Below, piece by piece: positions 1 through 8,361 of a stretch of DNA of 35,812 nt. A model generated the notes under the pieces. It was not told the DNA's origin. It did not search any database and worked only from the letters and a program-made list of their open reading frames with translations. Numbering within the stretch: the first letter of the stretch is position 1; the number at the start of each line of letters is the position of its first letter. The DNA is from Candidatus Hodarchaeota archaeon (GTDB taxonomy: Archaea > Asgardarchaeota > Heimdallarchaeia > Hodarchaeales > YT1-039): the NCBI GenBank assembly GCA_016840025.1, contig JAEOTF010000412.1, positions 1 to 35,812 of the forward strand, read 5' to 3'. The translations under genes were made by a program, and so were the position numbers.

Positions 1-195
1 AGAGATCTCAAGCAGTTCTTTGGAGGGGAACACTTCTATGTGTGGAGCAAAAAGGGTGTCTATGGCCACTTCCATTTAACGTATCTAACGTGCGTCCAAG
101 CGGCACTGGAGCGTACGAAACGCCTTCAAACAGGTGTTAAAAGCACAATGGAACGATTACACCGAGAAGCCATCCGCTGGAGTCGCGTTAATTGA
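1..195 (+). pseudogene. Transposase C-terminal fragment (IS4/IS1634-like), cut by window start
   Basis: The frame starting at base 1 is open for 64 codons and ends at TGA 193-195. The peptide begins RDLKQFFGGEHFYVWSKKGV and continues with GHFHLTYLTCVQAALERTK. An R-x-LK segment followed by a G-H-x-H-L-T-Y-L helix resembles the end of DDE transposases of the IS4/IS1634 type, where a residual Arg/Lys-rich segment follows the catalytic Glu. The segment is visibly richer in G and C than the AT-rich DNA that follows, which fits a mobile element. The start and catalytic core lie outside the window, so I cannot tell whether the whole element is intact. No terminal inverted repeat was recognised after the stop. 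The family assignment is an inference from a short tail. Confidence 0.5.
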
Positions 196-302
196 AGAAT
201 AGGACAGAAAGCTGTTAAAGGAAGAAAACGAAAAAAATATTAAACTTCTGAAATACCGAATAACCTTTTTCAGTAACCTGATCTATACTTCTTGATAGTA
301 AC

Positions 303-345
303 AGGTAAGGAGTTAGTTAAAGATGATGAAAGGTAAGGAGTTAGT
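303..345 (+). repeat. Duplicated 15-bp block containing the Shine-Dalgarno of the beta-helix gene
   Basis: AGGTAAGGAGTTAGT occurs at 303-317 and again at 331-345, an offset of 28. The first copy carries GGAG ten bases before ATG 323 and serves as ribosome binding site. The second copy is inside the coding sequence and encodes part of the basic N-region of the signal peptide. A local duplication probably created the present start of the gene. Confidence 0.6.
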
Positions 346-2206
346 AAAGTATGGGTTATTAATTTTATTTCTAAGCAATGTGTTAGTACTACTTGTTTAC
401 GAGACAACCTCCTCAACGATTGATGAAAAAGCTTCGGTTATTTTTGAACCACGATTTAATGGCACAAATTCTAACGTGTCTATCTTTCCTTCCCTAAATT
501 ATGGAACTTATGACCCTATCGAAGTTGCTTCTGATGCTGACTTTGAAATTATCGAGGCTAGTGGATTGGGAACTAAATCTAATCCTTACGTAATACGGGG
601 ATGGAACATCACAACGAATGGCGTTCATGGCATTTACATACATGATACTACAAAATATTTCATAATTCAGGATTGTTGGATCTCTACAGGAGATGTTAGC
701 CATGTCTATGGGATTTATATTAAGGGTGTAGCAACTGGAACCGCTACTATCATAGACAATAACTGTCAGAATAGTCACAGTGGCATCTATCTTAAGAATT
801 CTGATTCTTCTTGGGTGGTGAACAACACCTGTAGGCAAAATACTATCGGTATCTCCGTTGAGAACTCTGATTCTTCTTGGGTGGTGAACAACACCTGTAG
901 GCAAAATGGCTATTATGGCATTAGTCTTTGGAAGTCGAAGAATATAATAGCGGAGAAAAACTTCTGTAATCAGAATGGAGAGTATGGTATATACCTTAGA
1001 AATTCACAATCTTCGTCAGTAGTGAATAATTTTTTTTCTAAGGACGGTCTTGTTATGGAAGGGGACATAGAAGGATTACTTTCACATTCTATTATGGATA
1101 ATTGGGTGAATGGACTTCCCTTAGGATTTATTAAAAGTTTACATGACATTACTCTTACTTCTTCTTATGGGCAACTAATTCTGGTAAATTGCACGAATAT
1201 TCTGGTCCAAGACCAAAATTGTTCCAATTCTAGTATCGGAATCACTCTGCATTATTCTAGTTATTGCCAACTACTCAATAACACCTGTAATCATAATAAT
1301 AAAAGCGGTGTTACACTTAGTCATTCTAGTAACACGACAATCGTGAACAATATATGCTCCCAAAACTTTAGGGATGGCGTTTATCTCGAGAAATCTCGAA
1401 AATCCACAATTGAAAATAACACCTGCATTCAAAACGGTTTGTCTGGTATCATGGTTCGTGATTCTAAATCTATTACGATTATTAGTAATGTTATTACGCA
1501 TAATCGAGGTGGTATTGGGATCTCGTGGTCAGATAATGCAATAGTTAAGAAAAACATCTGTAATCAAAATGGAATTGGGTACCAATCTTCTGGCAGCGGC
1601 ATCAATCTCCATTTTTCCGACAAATCAGTAGTTACAAACAATACTTGTGGTGAAAATGAGTTTGCAGGTATCAGCATTAATTATAGTAACTCAACCTTTT
1701 GTAACAATACATGCGAAATGAATGAATATGGCATCCACATTGGTGGTGAATCCGCTATGGTTACGAATAATATCTGTAAATATAATATATTCGGTATTTA
1801 TCTTATATTTGGTATTTATCATTCTTATAACGCTTATCACTTTGTGATTAGTGGAAACACTTTGATCGAAAACCAGAGTTATGGAATATACATAAGTAAT
1901 AGTACAGGTTACATTGAAGGTCTATCTATCTTTATCACTTTTAATAACTTTTTTAACAATAATAATGGGCATATTCAAGCCTGTGATGATGGTTCCAACA
2001 GCCAATGGATAAACAACTACTGGTCGGATTATTCTGGTACGGGAGAATATCAAATTGATGGTTCTGCTGGTGCAAGAGATTCTGCCCCATTAGCGAACCC
2101 TCATACACAATTACCTGAATCAAAACACAATGGGTTGATTAGTCTGCCTTTTTTCGCATTCTTCCTGACCATTATTGGTATTAAGGCATATTACCGACAT
2201 AAATGA
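323..2206 (+). CDS. Secreted right-handed beta-helix (NosD-like) repeat protein with C-terminal membrane anchor
   Basis: A 627-residue protein. Residues 1-27 form a signal peptide or anchor (MMKGKELVKYGLLILFLSNV). From about residue 90 to 560 there are many 20-24 residue turns with the pattern NNTC-x-x-N-x-x-GI-x-x-x-x-S, typical of parallel beta-helix proteins of the NosD/pectate-lyase-like class. The end of the helix has NNYWSDYSGTGEYQIDG followed by ARDSAPLANP, a common closing segment in archaeal NosD-like surface proteins. A hydrophobic stretch (LPFFAFFLTIIGIKAY) and a short basic tail end the protein, so it is probably displayed on the outer face of the membrane. Two ATGs in tandem follow a GGAG site. 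Most turns carry a conserved Cys beside NN, which could stack along the solenoid. No catalytic residues are recognisable, so binding of carbohydrate or cell-surface partners is only a guess. Confidence 0.85.
   Translation: MMKGKELVKYGLLILFLSNVLVLLVYETTSSTIDEKASVIFEPRFNGTNSNVSIFPSLNYGTYDPIEVASDADFEIIEASGLGTKSNPYVIRGWNITTNGVHGIYIHDTTKYFIIQDCWISTGDVSHVYGIYIKGVATGTATIIDNNCQNSHSGIYLKNSDSSWVVNNTCRQNTIGISVENSDSSWVVNNTCRQNGYYGISLWKSKNIIAEKNFCNQNGEYGIYLRNSQSSSVVNNFFSKDGLVMEGDIEGLLSHSIMDNWVNGLPLGFIKSLHDITLTSSYGQLILVNCTNILVQDQNCSNSSIGITLHYSSYCQLLNNTCNHNNKSGVTLSHSSNTTIVNNICSQNFRDGVYLEKSRKSTIENNTCIQNGLSGIMVRDSKSITIISNVITHNRGGIGISWSDNAIVKKNICNQNGIGYQSSGSGINLHFSDKSVVTNNTCGENEFAGISINYSNSTFCNNTCEMNEYGIHIGGESAMVTNNICKYNIFGIYLIFGIYHSYNAYHFVISGNTLIENQSYGIYISNSTGYIEGLSIFITFNNFFNNNNGHIQACDDGSNSQWINNYWSDYSGTGEYQIDGSAGARDSAPLANPHTQLPESKHNGLISLPFFAFFLTIIGIKAYYRHK
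800..907 (+). repeat. 42-bp exact direct repeat inside the beta-helix gene
   Basis: Bases 800-841 and 866-907 are identical, offset by 66 bp, which is exactly 22 codons or one beta-helix coil. Both encode SDSSWVVNNTCRQN. Identity at DNA level implies a recent in-frame duplication of one coil, whereas other coils in the protein have diverged. Confidence 0.85.
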
Positions 2207-2237
2207 AAGTTTATTCGTTAAATTTTCACGGATGACC

Positions 2238-2882
2238 TTACTTATTGCCTTTATTGGTCTCTTTCATTTTCTGATGCCAATCCCAGATATTTTTGGCTAA
2301 GCAATGGAACATTAGATCGACATTTTGCCCAGTTTTCGCACTGGTTTCAAGATAATCAATTGAGATATCCTTCTTTGTTATTTCCTCTGCGAGTTGTTCG
2401 CTCAGGTCCATGCCTTCTTCTTTTTGAATAGCTACTGGTATTTCAGGTCGTAAATCAGTCTTATTACCGATGACACAATAAGGTAACTCCCCGCGTCCAT
2501 TGCCCTTAACAAAATCATTAACCCAGAGCCTTACATTATCAAATGTATTTCGCCTAGTTACGTCATAGATGATAAGGGCGCCATTCGCTCCTCTATAATA
2601 AGCAGAAAAGACTGTACCGTAATGGGGAGTACCAACCAAATCCCAGATTTGAAAAGTAATGGTCGGGCGTTCGGGAACTGTTTCTAAGCTAATGGAGTAG
2701 ATGGAGAAGTCCGCGCCAATGGTCATCAAATACTCTGGGTCAAAAGGTTCTCCCATAAATCGTTTTCGTAAGGTTGTTTTTCCAACTGCAGGATCACCGA
2801 TTAAGATAACCTTGTATAGATGACCTAATTCTTTTTTTTCGGTAGGAACTGGTGACTTAGACCCACTTGACACTACTCTCAC
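2238..2882 (-). CDS. Ras/Rab-like small GTPase
   Basis: A 214-residue P-loop GTPase of the Ras superfamily. The P-loop is GDPAVGKT (residues 29-36), the switch I Thr is T54 in MTIGADFS, G3 is WDLVGTPHY (D81, G84), G4 is NKTD (140-143) and G5 is ETSAK (179-183). The G3 box differs from eukaryotic WDTAGQERF: the catalytic Gln position is Thr85, so intrinsic hydrolysis may be slow or need a partner. There is no C-terminal Cys prenylation motif, so membrane attachment would need another route. The start at GTG 2882 is uncertain; a second in-frame GTG at 2873 has GGTGAG just upstream. It is convergent with the beta-helix gene and 143 bp downstream of the M28 peptidase gene. Known Asgard genomes are rich in such GTPases. 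The cellular process is not visible from the sequence. Confidence 0.92.
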   Translation of the reverse strand: MRVVSSGSKSPVPTEKKELGHLYKVILIGDPAVGKTTLRKRFMGEPFDPEYLMTIGADFSIYSISLETVPERPTITFQIWDLVGTPHYGTVFSAYYRGANGALIIYDVTRRNTFDNVRLWVNDFVKGNGRGELPYCVIGNKTDLRPEIPVAIQKEEGMDLSEQLAEEITKKDISIDYLETSAKTGQNVDLMFHCLAKNIWDWHQKMKETNKGNK

Positions 2883-3025
2883 CTATTAGAGATTTGTTTA
2901 AATTTTCTAGGAGACTGGAAGAAACAGAACAACTTGTTAATATAACAGTTATTGAAAGTCCTAAAACTAGTACATTTCTTATGACTTGGTTCTGCAATGG
3001 TATGTAAAATTGGAAATCAGTTTTT

Positions 3026-3916
3026 TCATATAAGCCCACTTAAAATTAGATTTGTCATACCTTTCACTACCAGCGATATTTTTTCAAAATCCAATGTATT
3101 TATTGTGTCTGTTGCCCTATGGTAGTTAGGATTTCGATAAAAAGCCGTATCCGTTATCATTATTGCCTTGTAACCAAATTTCCAATAAGATCTATGATCA
3201 GAAAAATCTACGCCTGGTATTAGAGCTGGACCTGTTAACGTTTCACAAGTTAAAGTAGTAGTTTTCTCCATTGCCTTTTTAAATAATTTAGCTATCCTGC
3301 GTGACCCAAAATTGCTCACTCCACCGATGAAATTTCCAGTAGAGGGATAAAAAGCTTTCATTAATCCTATAGGAAAATGTTGAGAAGACTTCTCTTCCGA
3401 ATAATAGCCCAACATTTCAAAACAAAACATCGCTTCAATTTTTTCTTTCTTATCCCGTAAGGATTTTGCATGCTGATAACTACCCATATGTTTGGTCCTG
3501 AAAAAGGGGGGTTCTTCAAGTGTATAAGCAACAAACTCTATCTCATAGAATAATTCTTGTTCCTTTATTTTGAGTATTCGTGCCAATTCAAGGAGGGCAG
3601 CCACCCCTGACGCATTATCATCTGCACCAGGCTGATCCCCGCACACATCATAATGAGCGCCAATAACGATTTTTTTCTTGTTACCTATTCCAGTTTTAGC
3701 TATAATATTTCTATATTCATTCGATTCTACTCTAAATTTCTGCTCGGATACGGTGAGTTCGAAGTTTTGAAAACAAGATTTGACGTAATCTGCTGCTATA
3801 TTCAATGATTCGATGTTTAGATAATTTCTGTAGTTTGGGGTGGATATCAGGTTCTGGGTATGCCTTCTTAAATCGTCCCTGCTTACATCTTCCCTCGACA
3901 AGAAATTTTTGAGCAT
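3026..3916 (-). CDS. M28-family zinc aminopeptidase
   Basis: A metallopeptidase of about 296 residues without a signal peptide, so it is probably cytoplasmic. The full metal and catalytic set of family M28 is visible: H88 and D90 in GAHYD, the bridging Asp in GADDNASG (99-100), E134/E135 in TLEEPPFF, E167 in CFEMLG and H266 in NYHRATDT. A lid-like stretch rich in Phe and Gly lies between E167 and H266. Family members remove N-terminal amino acids from peptides using two zinc ions. The longest frame begins at TTG 3925; I prefer the ATG three codons later (3916), although the Shine-Dalgarno is weak for both. The gene lies upstream of the small GTPase on the same strand but 143 bp away, so cotranscription is possible rather than shown. 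The exact substrate is unknown. Confidence 0.9.
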   Translation of the reverse strand: MLKNFLSREDVSRDDLRRHTQNLISTPNYRNYLNIESLNIAADYVKSCFQNFELTVSEQKFRVESNEYRNIIAKTGIGNKKKIVIGAHYDVCGDQPGADDNASGVAALLELARILKIKEQELFYEIEFVAYTLEEPPFFRTKHMGSYQHAKSLRDKKEKIEAMFCFEMLGYYSEEKSSQHFPIGLMKAFYPSTGNFIGGVSNFGSRRIAKLFKKAMEKTTTLTCETLTGPALIPGVDFSDHRSYWKFGYKAIMITDTAFYRNPNYHRATDTINTLDFEKISLVVKGMTNLILSGLI

Positions 3917-4136
3917 AAAAATCAACTTCTTTCATTGTAATTGCTTAATACAGTTTTCGATTAGCATTGAGATTGAGGAATTTAGAATATCATAAGAATG
4001 GTCATGTATGACACAAACCATTCTTGTTTGTTATTATTTGATTAAGGGATATATTGACACATTTTATCGCTCTAGATGCAAATAAGTGAGTCATTGAAAA
4101 AGAGGAGCACGACCTCGAATCTGCCTACGAGTTTAA

Positions 4137-4565
4137 TTACATTATTCCGGCGATCTTATTGACACAACGCCCAAAAAACATAAGGTCGGTCTGTTTAAAT
4201 GCATTAACAAATACACTACCCAAGTGGATAATTCCTTTCATTTCATCACCCTGGAGAAGGGGGATAGTTAAAGTAGAAAGACTTTTAGGAAAAATGCCAT
4301 CAGCGCCAGGTTTAGATTTGACATCATCTATGTGTATTAACTTCCCATTTATTGCATTTCCGTAGACAGAGTCATCCAAAGGAAATTCAGATTGAACAGG
4401 TGGATCATTAAGACCATGAGCGACTAGAACATATTTAGCCTCTTCTTTGATATAAATGGCAGCATAATGAATATTTCCGAACTCTAAAATAAACCAATCT
4501 GCGATTTCCTTTAACATTTCATTCTGACTCTTGCCTGACTCAAGAATTTCTTCAAATCTACCCAA
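4137..4565 (-). CDS. GAF-like sensor domain protein
   Basis: A 142-residue protein that is essentially one GAF-like domain: an N-terminal helix (residues 1-30), then the strands IHYAAIYI, KYVLVAHGL and SEFPLDDSVYGNAI, and ending with LSTLTIPLLQGDEMKGIIHLGSV and a closing helix FKQTDLMFFGRCVNKIAG. GAF domains bind small ligands or cyclic nucleotides; no output domain is attached, so it would act through a partner. The only standard start is TTG 4565, and its ribosome binding site is poor. The frame stays open upstream to a TAA near 4612 without ATG or GTG, so it may be a truncated descendant of a longer sensor. The 87-codon gene lies 69 bp upstream on the same strand. Confidence 0.65.
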   Translation of the reverse strand: MGRFEEILESGKSQNEMLKEIADWFILEFGNIHYAAIYIKEEAKYVLVAHGLNDPPVQSEFPLDDSVYGNAINGKLIHIDDVKSKPGADGIFPKSLSTLTIPLLQGDEMKGIIHLGSVFVNAFKQTDLMFFGRCVNKIAGIM

Positions 4566-4634
4566 TGATAAGTACCAACCAGGAAGTATTTCTTTAATTG
4601 ATGATGTTTCTTACATAAGTTTAACTTATTCGGA

Positions 4635-4898
4635 TTAAGGACCGTCTTTTTGTTCCGGCAGCGGTTTTAGTTTGTCAAACTCAGAGAGAATATTCTCTAA
4701 TGCCTTACTTAACGCACGCGCATCACCTATACCGAGTTGAACACTCATAACTGGACCGAGTTTGGTAGAATACTGCTTTCCATTGATCACACTAAAGCCA
4801 ATGTTAAGATATTCACCCTTACGGGTTAAATCTAAAACAATTTTAGCATCAAATTTGGCATTAATCCATTCTTCAATAACTTTTTCCCTTTCTGACAT
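4635..4898 (-). CDS. Small conserved-looking protein of unknown function
   Basis: An 87-residue protein beginning MSEREKVIEEWINAKFDAK. It has an acidic N-terminal helix, then strand-like segments (AKIVLDLTRK, LNIGFSVING) and a C-terminal helix (DARALSKALENILSEFDKL), an alpha-beta-beta-alpha look. The start is well supported: AAGGGG lies eight bases before ATG 4898. It reads in the same direction as the GAF protein gene 69 bp downstream and is divergent from the helical protein gene at 5036. I do not recognise the family, and no catalytic or metal-binding residues stand out. A small adaptor or nucleic-acid-associated role would be speculation. Confidence 0.6.
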   Translation of the reverse strand: MSEREKVIEEWINAKFDAKIVLDLTRKGEYLNIGFSVINGKQYSTKLGPVMSVQLGIGDARALSKALENILSEFDKLKPLPEQKDGP

Positions 4899-4988
4899 GG
4901 AAATAACCCCTTTTATTTCATTATAGAGAATTAATGATGGTTGCTTTTAACTTCATACAGAGAGGGGTAAGGATAAAAATTTTTTGTG

Positions 4989-5023
4989 GACTAAAAGGAC
5001 ATGTGACTGTAGACTAAAAGGAC
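4989..5023 (+). repeat. 12-bp direct repeat upstream of the helical protein gene
   Basis: GACTAAAAGGAC occurs at 4989-5000 and 5012-5023, offset by 23 bp (about two helical turns), in the divergent region between the genes at 4898 and 5036. The spacing would suit a dimeric regulator, but the origin could equally be a chance duplication. Confidence 0.45.
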
Positions 5024-5035
5024 GCGAGATGAGTA

Positions 5036-5833
5036 TTGTCGAATAGTAGAATGCTTAAAAACAAAATCATTGAACCCATTGAGGCCACTCTTAAAAATTT
5101 ACAGTCAGTTGTAGCACTAAATGCTATTTTTTTAGATTCTTTTCCTCCAACAAGAAAAGGGCTTCTTGCTAAACTGGCAAATTTAAGTAGAACATTCTAC
5201 CACACGAGCATTGTCAAATTCCTTCGAATGAGTTCTGTTGCGACAGATACATTCGGAGAAGAGTTTAATAGGGCCTATTGGAGAGGTACGAACGAACGAA
5301 AAAGATTGATATCGAAAATCGAAGATGATTTGACAAAGTGTCGAGAATATCTGGAAAAAAGTGAAAACCTTAGAAGATATCGAGGCGTTCTGGAAGGAAT
5401 TTTTAACAAAGGCGAGAATCCACAAATAATAATTCAGGAACGAGTGAAAGAACTCTTAGAGGTTGTAAATGACCCAGATGAGAAACTAAAGATAAAAAAA
5501 CTCGAAAATATCTCTTTAAAATTCTTAAAAAATGCAAACGAAGCAATAAAAAGAAATAAACTCCTCTATGTGGATTTTATTGAACCACTTATAGATTGTT
5601 ATCAGTCTGAGATTGATGGAATCCAAAAAATCTTGGATACATTAGAATTCCCTCAACGTAAAGAAGCGGACTTAACTGATTTGGCACGTACAGCCGATAT
5701 TCTAAGTTGGGGCTTACAGGATTTTGACATGGATATTCATCTGAAGACAGGAAATAATGAACTTAAATTATTGAAAGAGTCCTCTGTTCCTCTACTTGAG
5801 AAAGAATACAAGCGATTAAAAACCTTTAATTAG
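5036..5833 (+). CDS. Helical hypothetical protein
   Basis: A 265-residue soluble protein that appears almost entirely alpha-helical, rich in Lys, Glu and Leu, with no Cys pair, signal peptide or membrane segment. It could form a helical bundle with coiled-coil stretches around residues 85-110 and 150-185. The frame starts at TTG 5036 with GAGATGAG very close upstream; an ATG five codons later (5051) lacks a clear Shine-Dalgarno, so the start is uncertain. A five-codon ATG frame (5029-5046) overlaps the start region. The gene ends eight bases inside the convergent PAC2 gene. I do not recognise the family. Confidence 0.6.
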   Translation: MSNSRMLKNKIIEPIEATLKNLQSVVALNAIFLDSFPPTRKGLLAKLANLSRTFYHTSIVKFLRMSSVATDTFGEEFNRAYWRGTNERKRLISKIEDDLTKCREYLEKSENLRRYRGVLEGIFNKGENPQIIIQERVKELLEVVNDPDEKLKIKKLENISLKFLKNANEAIKRNKLLYVDFIEPLIDCYQSEIDGIQKILDTLEFPQRKEADLTDLARTADILSWGLQDFDMDIHLKTGNNELKLLKESSVPLLEKEYKRLKTFN

Positions 5834-6560
5834 TTTTAGAATCTATTTTTTTCGGGGCTCCTAAAATAATCTCTACTGCTCCCTTATATTCTTCTATAAA
5901 TGCGGTTTCATCGTCGGCGGGAATTTTAACACCAGTTATAGATGCAAACATATCAACTAGCTTTTTAGCAGCCATAGGATCAGGCATATCGGCTTTGGTT
6001 TCCGCTACGAGTACACTAGCATCAATCTTATAGCTAAGAAGACTAGCTTCAAGTAAGGCTGCTTGAAAACCCTCAACAATTCCCGTATCAAGAGGTTTCC
6101 CGCCATGACGTAAAACTTGAGCATAATTCTCTTTTTCTGCAACAACAAGAACTTTCTTTGAGGGTTTTGAGGATTGAAAGCTAGTAAGAGTGATTATTTG
6201 ACTGATTGCATGTTCTTCAGCCCAATTCACGATGAAATCACTTAGGGGGTAATAGGCAGAAGCAGGAGGAGGACGTGCCAACATGATTCCAGCAAAACGG
6301 TTGTTTTCACTGGCAAGTAAAAGATTGGGATGTTTCATTAGCCCATCCTCAAACAATACAAATGGTGGCATTTCTGCACATCGAATCCGACCGATTTCTC
6401 TCATTGAAAGAAAACGATAAAGAAGATCAACAGCGATTGGTCCGATCATACCTGGTCCTGCAAAACCAACAAAAAGAGTCCCAGGAACTTCATTTATGCC
6501 AAATCGGATACATTCTTCCTCTACAACCCTTACACTGTTGTATTTGTGATTTATTACCAT
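5826..6560 (-). CDS. PAC2-family protein (proteasome assembly chaperone-like)
   Basis: A 244-residue protein with the hallmarks of the PAC2 family: an N-terminal strand and glycine-rich loop LFVGFAGPGMIGPIAVDLL (about residues 30-48), a central FIVNWAEEHAISQIITLTSF segment, and the region LDTGIVEGFQAALLEASLL followed by VLVAETKADMPDPMAAKKLV. In archaea, family members PbaA and PbaB assist proteasome assembly or act as related ATP-independent chaperones; other members have unknown roles. The start ATG 6560 follows GAAGTGAT. The 3' end overlaps the convergent helical gene by eight bases. No proteasome subunit gene is in the window, so a proteasome role is inferred from the family only. Confidence 0.85.
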   Translation of the reverse strand: MVINHKYNSVRVVEEECIRFGINEVPGTLFVGFAGPGMIGPIAVDLLYRFLSMREIGRIRCAEMPPFVLFEDGLMKHPNLLLASENNRFAGIMLARPPPASAYYPLSDFIVNWAEEHAISQIITLTSFQSSKPSKKVLVVAEKENYAQVLRHGGKPLDTGIVEGFQAALLEASLLSYKIDASVLVAETKADMPDPMAAKKLVDMFASITGVKIPADDETAFIEEYKGAVEIILGAPKKIDSKTN

Positions 6561-6705
6561 TTAATCACTTCTTTTCGCCTAGTTTGAAACTTTCTTTATC
6601 TATTTGACTAAAAGTATCAACAATTATTGTTAAAATAAATACGATAAAAACTCATACTTCATGAGTTTAAACTTCTCACAAGCAAAATATCTCTTCTATC
6701 TTTGT

Positions 6706-7347
6706 TCAAATTGGACGGGATTTTCTCAATTCAATATATTGCATTGCTAACTTTTCAAATATATCTATTACGATACGGATATTCATTTTCTTTAATGCAG
6801 AAACCTCAACTATTGGGATATCATTATGGTGTGAAAATCCTGTTTCTCCTTGAAATTGCGCTAGGACTTGTCGGAATTTATTCATATGCGGAAAGTCTTT
6901 TAAAATTTCTATTGTTACTTCTTTTAGATCATCAGTGGAGTAATTCCTATTTAAATCAATTTTATTCCCAATTAAAAGTATAGGTGAGTTGGGAACAGCA
7001 TTTTTGACTCTTGATGCCCAGTAGGGGGTATTTTTAAGTGTTTCAGGTCGAGTTACGTCATATACGAGTCCAACCACACTAGATCCGCGATAATAAATTC
7101 TGCTAACTCCATCAAAACGATCCTGGGCAGTTATTTGCCATAATTGCATTTTGGAAGTATCGGCTTCTATTACTGAGAAATCTACACCAAGGATAATCTC
7201 GTAATTCTCCCCCTCAAATCCATAGCCAAGTTTTTTCTGTAATTCGCTTTTTCCACAATCGGGATCTCCAGCAAGAATTACTTTTATCAAATATCTAGAT
7301 TTTCGCTTTTTTGGGGATGACATTTTCTTGAACCTCTCTTTATTCAT
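6706..7347 (-). CDS. Degenerate Ras/Rab-like small GTPase
   Basis: A 213-residue Ras-superfamily protein. The P-loop GDPDCGKS (27-34), G4 NKID (128-131) and G5 VSALKK (182-187) are present, so nucleotide binding is plausible. The switch regions are abnormal: the switch I Thr is replaced by Ile52 (IILGVDF), and the G3 box reads WQITAQDRF in place of WDTAGQERF, so the Mg-linked Asp is Gln71 and the switch II Gly is Ala74, while the catalytic Gln (Q75) is kept. These are positions needed for the usual GTP-driven switch. An insert of about 20 residues lies between G4 and G5. There is no C-terminal Cys. The start is either ATG 7347 (AAGGAT nine bases upstream) or ATG 7323 (GAGAGG upstream). It lies 21 bp downstream of the TPR gene, so the two probably form an operon. 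Confidence 0.9.
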   Translation of the reverse strand: MNKERFKKMSSPKKRKSRYLIKVILAGDPDCGKSELQKKLGYGFEGENYEIILGVDFSVIEADTSKMQLWQITAQDRFDGVSRIYYRGSSVVGLVYDVTRPETLKNTPYWASRVKNAVPNSPILLIGNKIDLNRNYSTDDLKEVTIEILKDFPHMNKFRQVLAQFQGETGFSHHNDIPIVEVSALKKMNIRIVIDIFEKLAMQYIELRKSRPI

Positions 7348-7368
7348 TTTTTATATCCTTGGCACAAT

Positions 7369-8361
7369 TCAGATTCCATCAAACGAAATTAACCGAGGTG
7401 TTTTAGAGGACAGCGCCACTCGTAATTCCTGTTGAGCGATAGAAGAAGAAGGACTTAATTCTAGAGCCCGTTGTGCTGCTTTTTCTGCCTCTTCTATTCG
7501 TCCAATTCTATTGCTACACTCTGCAAATTGCGTCCAATTCCATGAATCATCTGGAGCCATTTCTGTAGCCTGCTTAAAGGAGAATGATGCTACTTTATAG
7601 TCTTTGAGTTGTTTTTCAGCCCATCCTTTCTGACGCCATACCATTTCAGTTGGATTTCGTACCACAAACTCACTCGCATAGGCTATAACTTCTTTATAGC
7701 GTTCTAATTGGTTTAATGCATAAAGACGTTGACCCATCGCAAATGTATTAGCTGGGTTGGATTCAATTGAACGAACTGCGTAATTTAATGCTTGCAGATG
7801 ATTATCCAATTCATTTAGACAAAAACTACATTCCGCAAGAATCCAATCATTATCTGGATTCAACTCTAGAGCATTTTCATAATGACTTATAGCATCTTTA
7901 TACTCCTTTTTGTTTTTATGGCCCCAACCTAGCTGACACCAACCAAAAATGTTTGTTTCATCTAATTCAACCGCGTTCTTAGCCGTTTTTAATGCTTCAT
8001 CCCAATTTGATTCCTCATTATGGCAGAAACTAAGCTGAGAATATGCCCAAGAGTCCGCCTCTAACTCAATAAGACGGGTAAAAGCACTTATAGCTTCTGA
8101 ATAGTTTTTTGTTGTCTTATGGGCCCAACCCAGTTGGCTCCAAGCTAACCAATTTTTTTCATCAAGTTCAAGAGCTTTTTGACTTGCTTCAATCGCTTCC
8201 TTCGCTTTAGACATTTCATTATAACAGAAGGCTAATTTCGCCCAAAATTCTCCAGTAGGGTTTTCTTCAATAAGTTCGTGGTATAAATTAATTGCTCTAG
8301 TGAAATCTCCCGCTTGTACGGCTTTTTCAGCATCTTGCCACTTGTCTTGCCAGTCACTCAT
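7369..8361 (-). CDS. Tetratricopeptide repeat protein
   Basis: A protein of about 330 residues made almost entirely of TPR units of 34 residues, about nine of them, with the W-x-x-L/Y-G-x-x-Y/A-x-A-x-x-x-F-x-x-A-x-x-x-P pattern, for example FWAKLAFCYNEMSKAKEAIE and WLAWSQLGWAHKTTKNYSEA. An unusual regular feature is that units alternate between a FC-x-N-E type and a LGW-x-x-K type. TPR solenoids are protein-binding scaffolds. The longest frame starts at GTG 8391, but ATG 8361 preceded by GAGAG fits better. The degenerate GTPase gene follows 21 bp downstream, so the TPR protein is a candidate partner for it. There is no signal peptide, hence probably cytoplasmic. Confidence 0.92.
   Translation of the reverse strand: MSDWQDKWQDAEKAVQAGDFTRAINLYHELIEENPTGEFWAKLAFCYNEMSKAKEAIEASQKALELDEKNWLAWSQLGWAHKTTKNYSEAISAFTRLIELEADSWAYSQLSFCHNEESNWDEALKTAKNAVELDETNIFGWCQLGWGHKNKKEYKDAISHYENALELNPDNDWILAECSFCLNELDNHLQALNYAVRSIESNPANTFAMGQRLYALNQLERYKEVIAYASEFVVRNPTEMVWRQKGWAEKQLKDYKVASFSFKQATEMAPDDSWNWTQFAECSNRIGRIEEAEKAAQRALELSPSSSIAQQELRVALSSKTPRLISFDGI

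Noticed and set aside
2857..3039. 60-codon minus-strand frame with one hydrophobic segment between the GTPase and the peptidase
   Set aside because: It overlaps the starts and ends of both better-supported genes, has no good ribosome site and no recognisable domain.
6702..6983. 93-codon hydrophobic plus-strand frame opposite the second GTPase
   Set aside because: Hydrophobic Leu/Tyr-rich shadow of the GTPase C-terminal coding sequence.
2238..7347. C-terminal prenylation signals on the small GTPases
   Set aside because: Neither protein has a Cys near its C-terminus.
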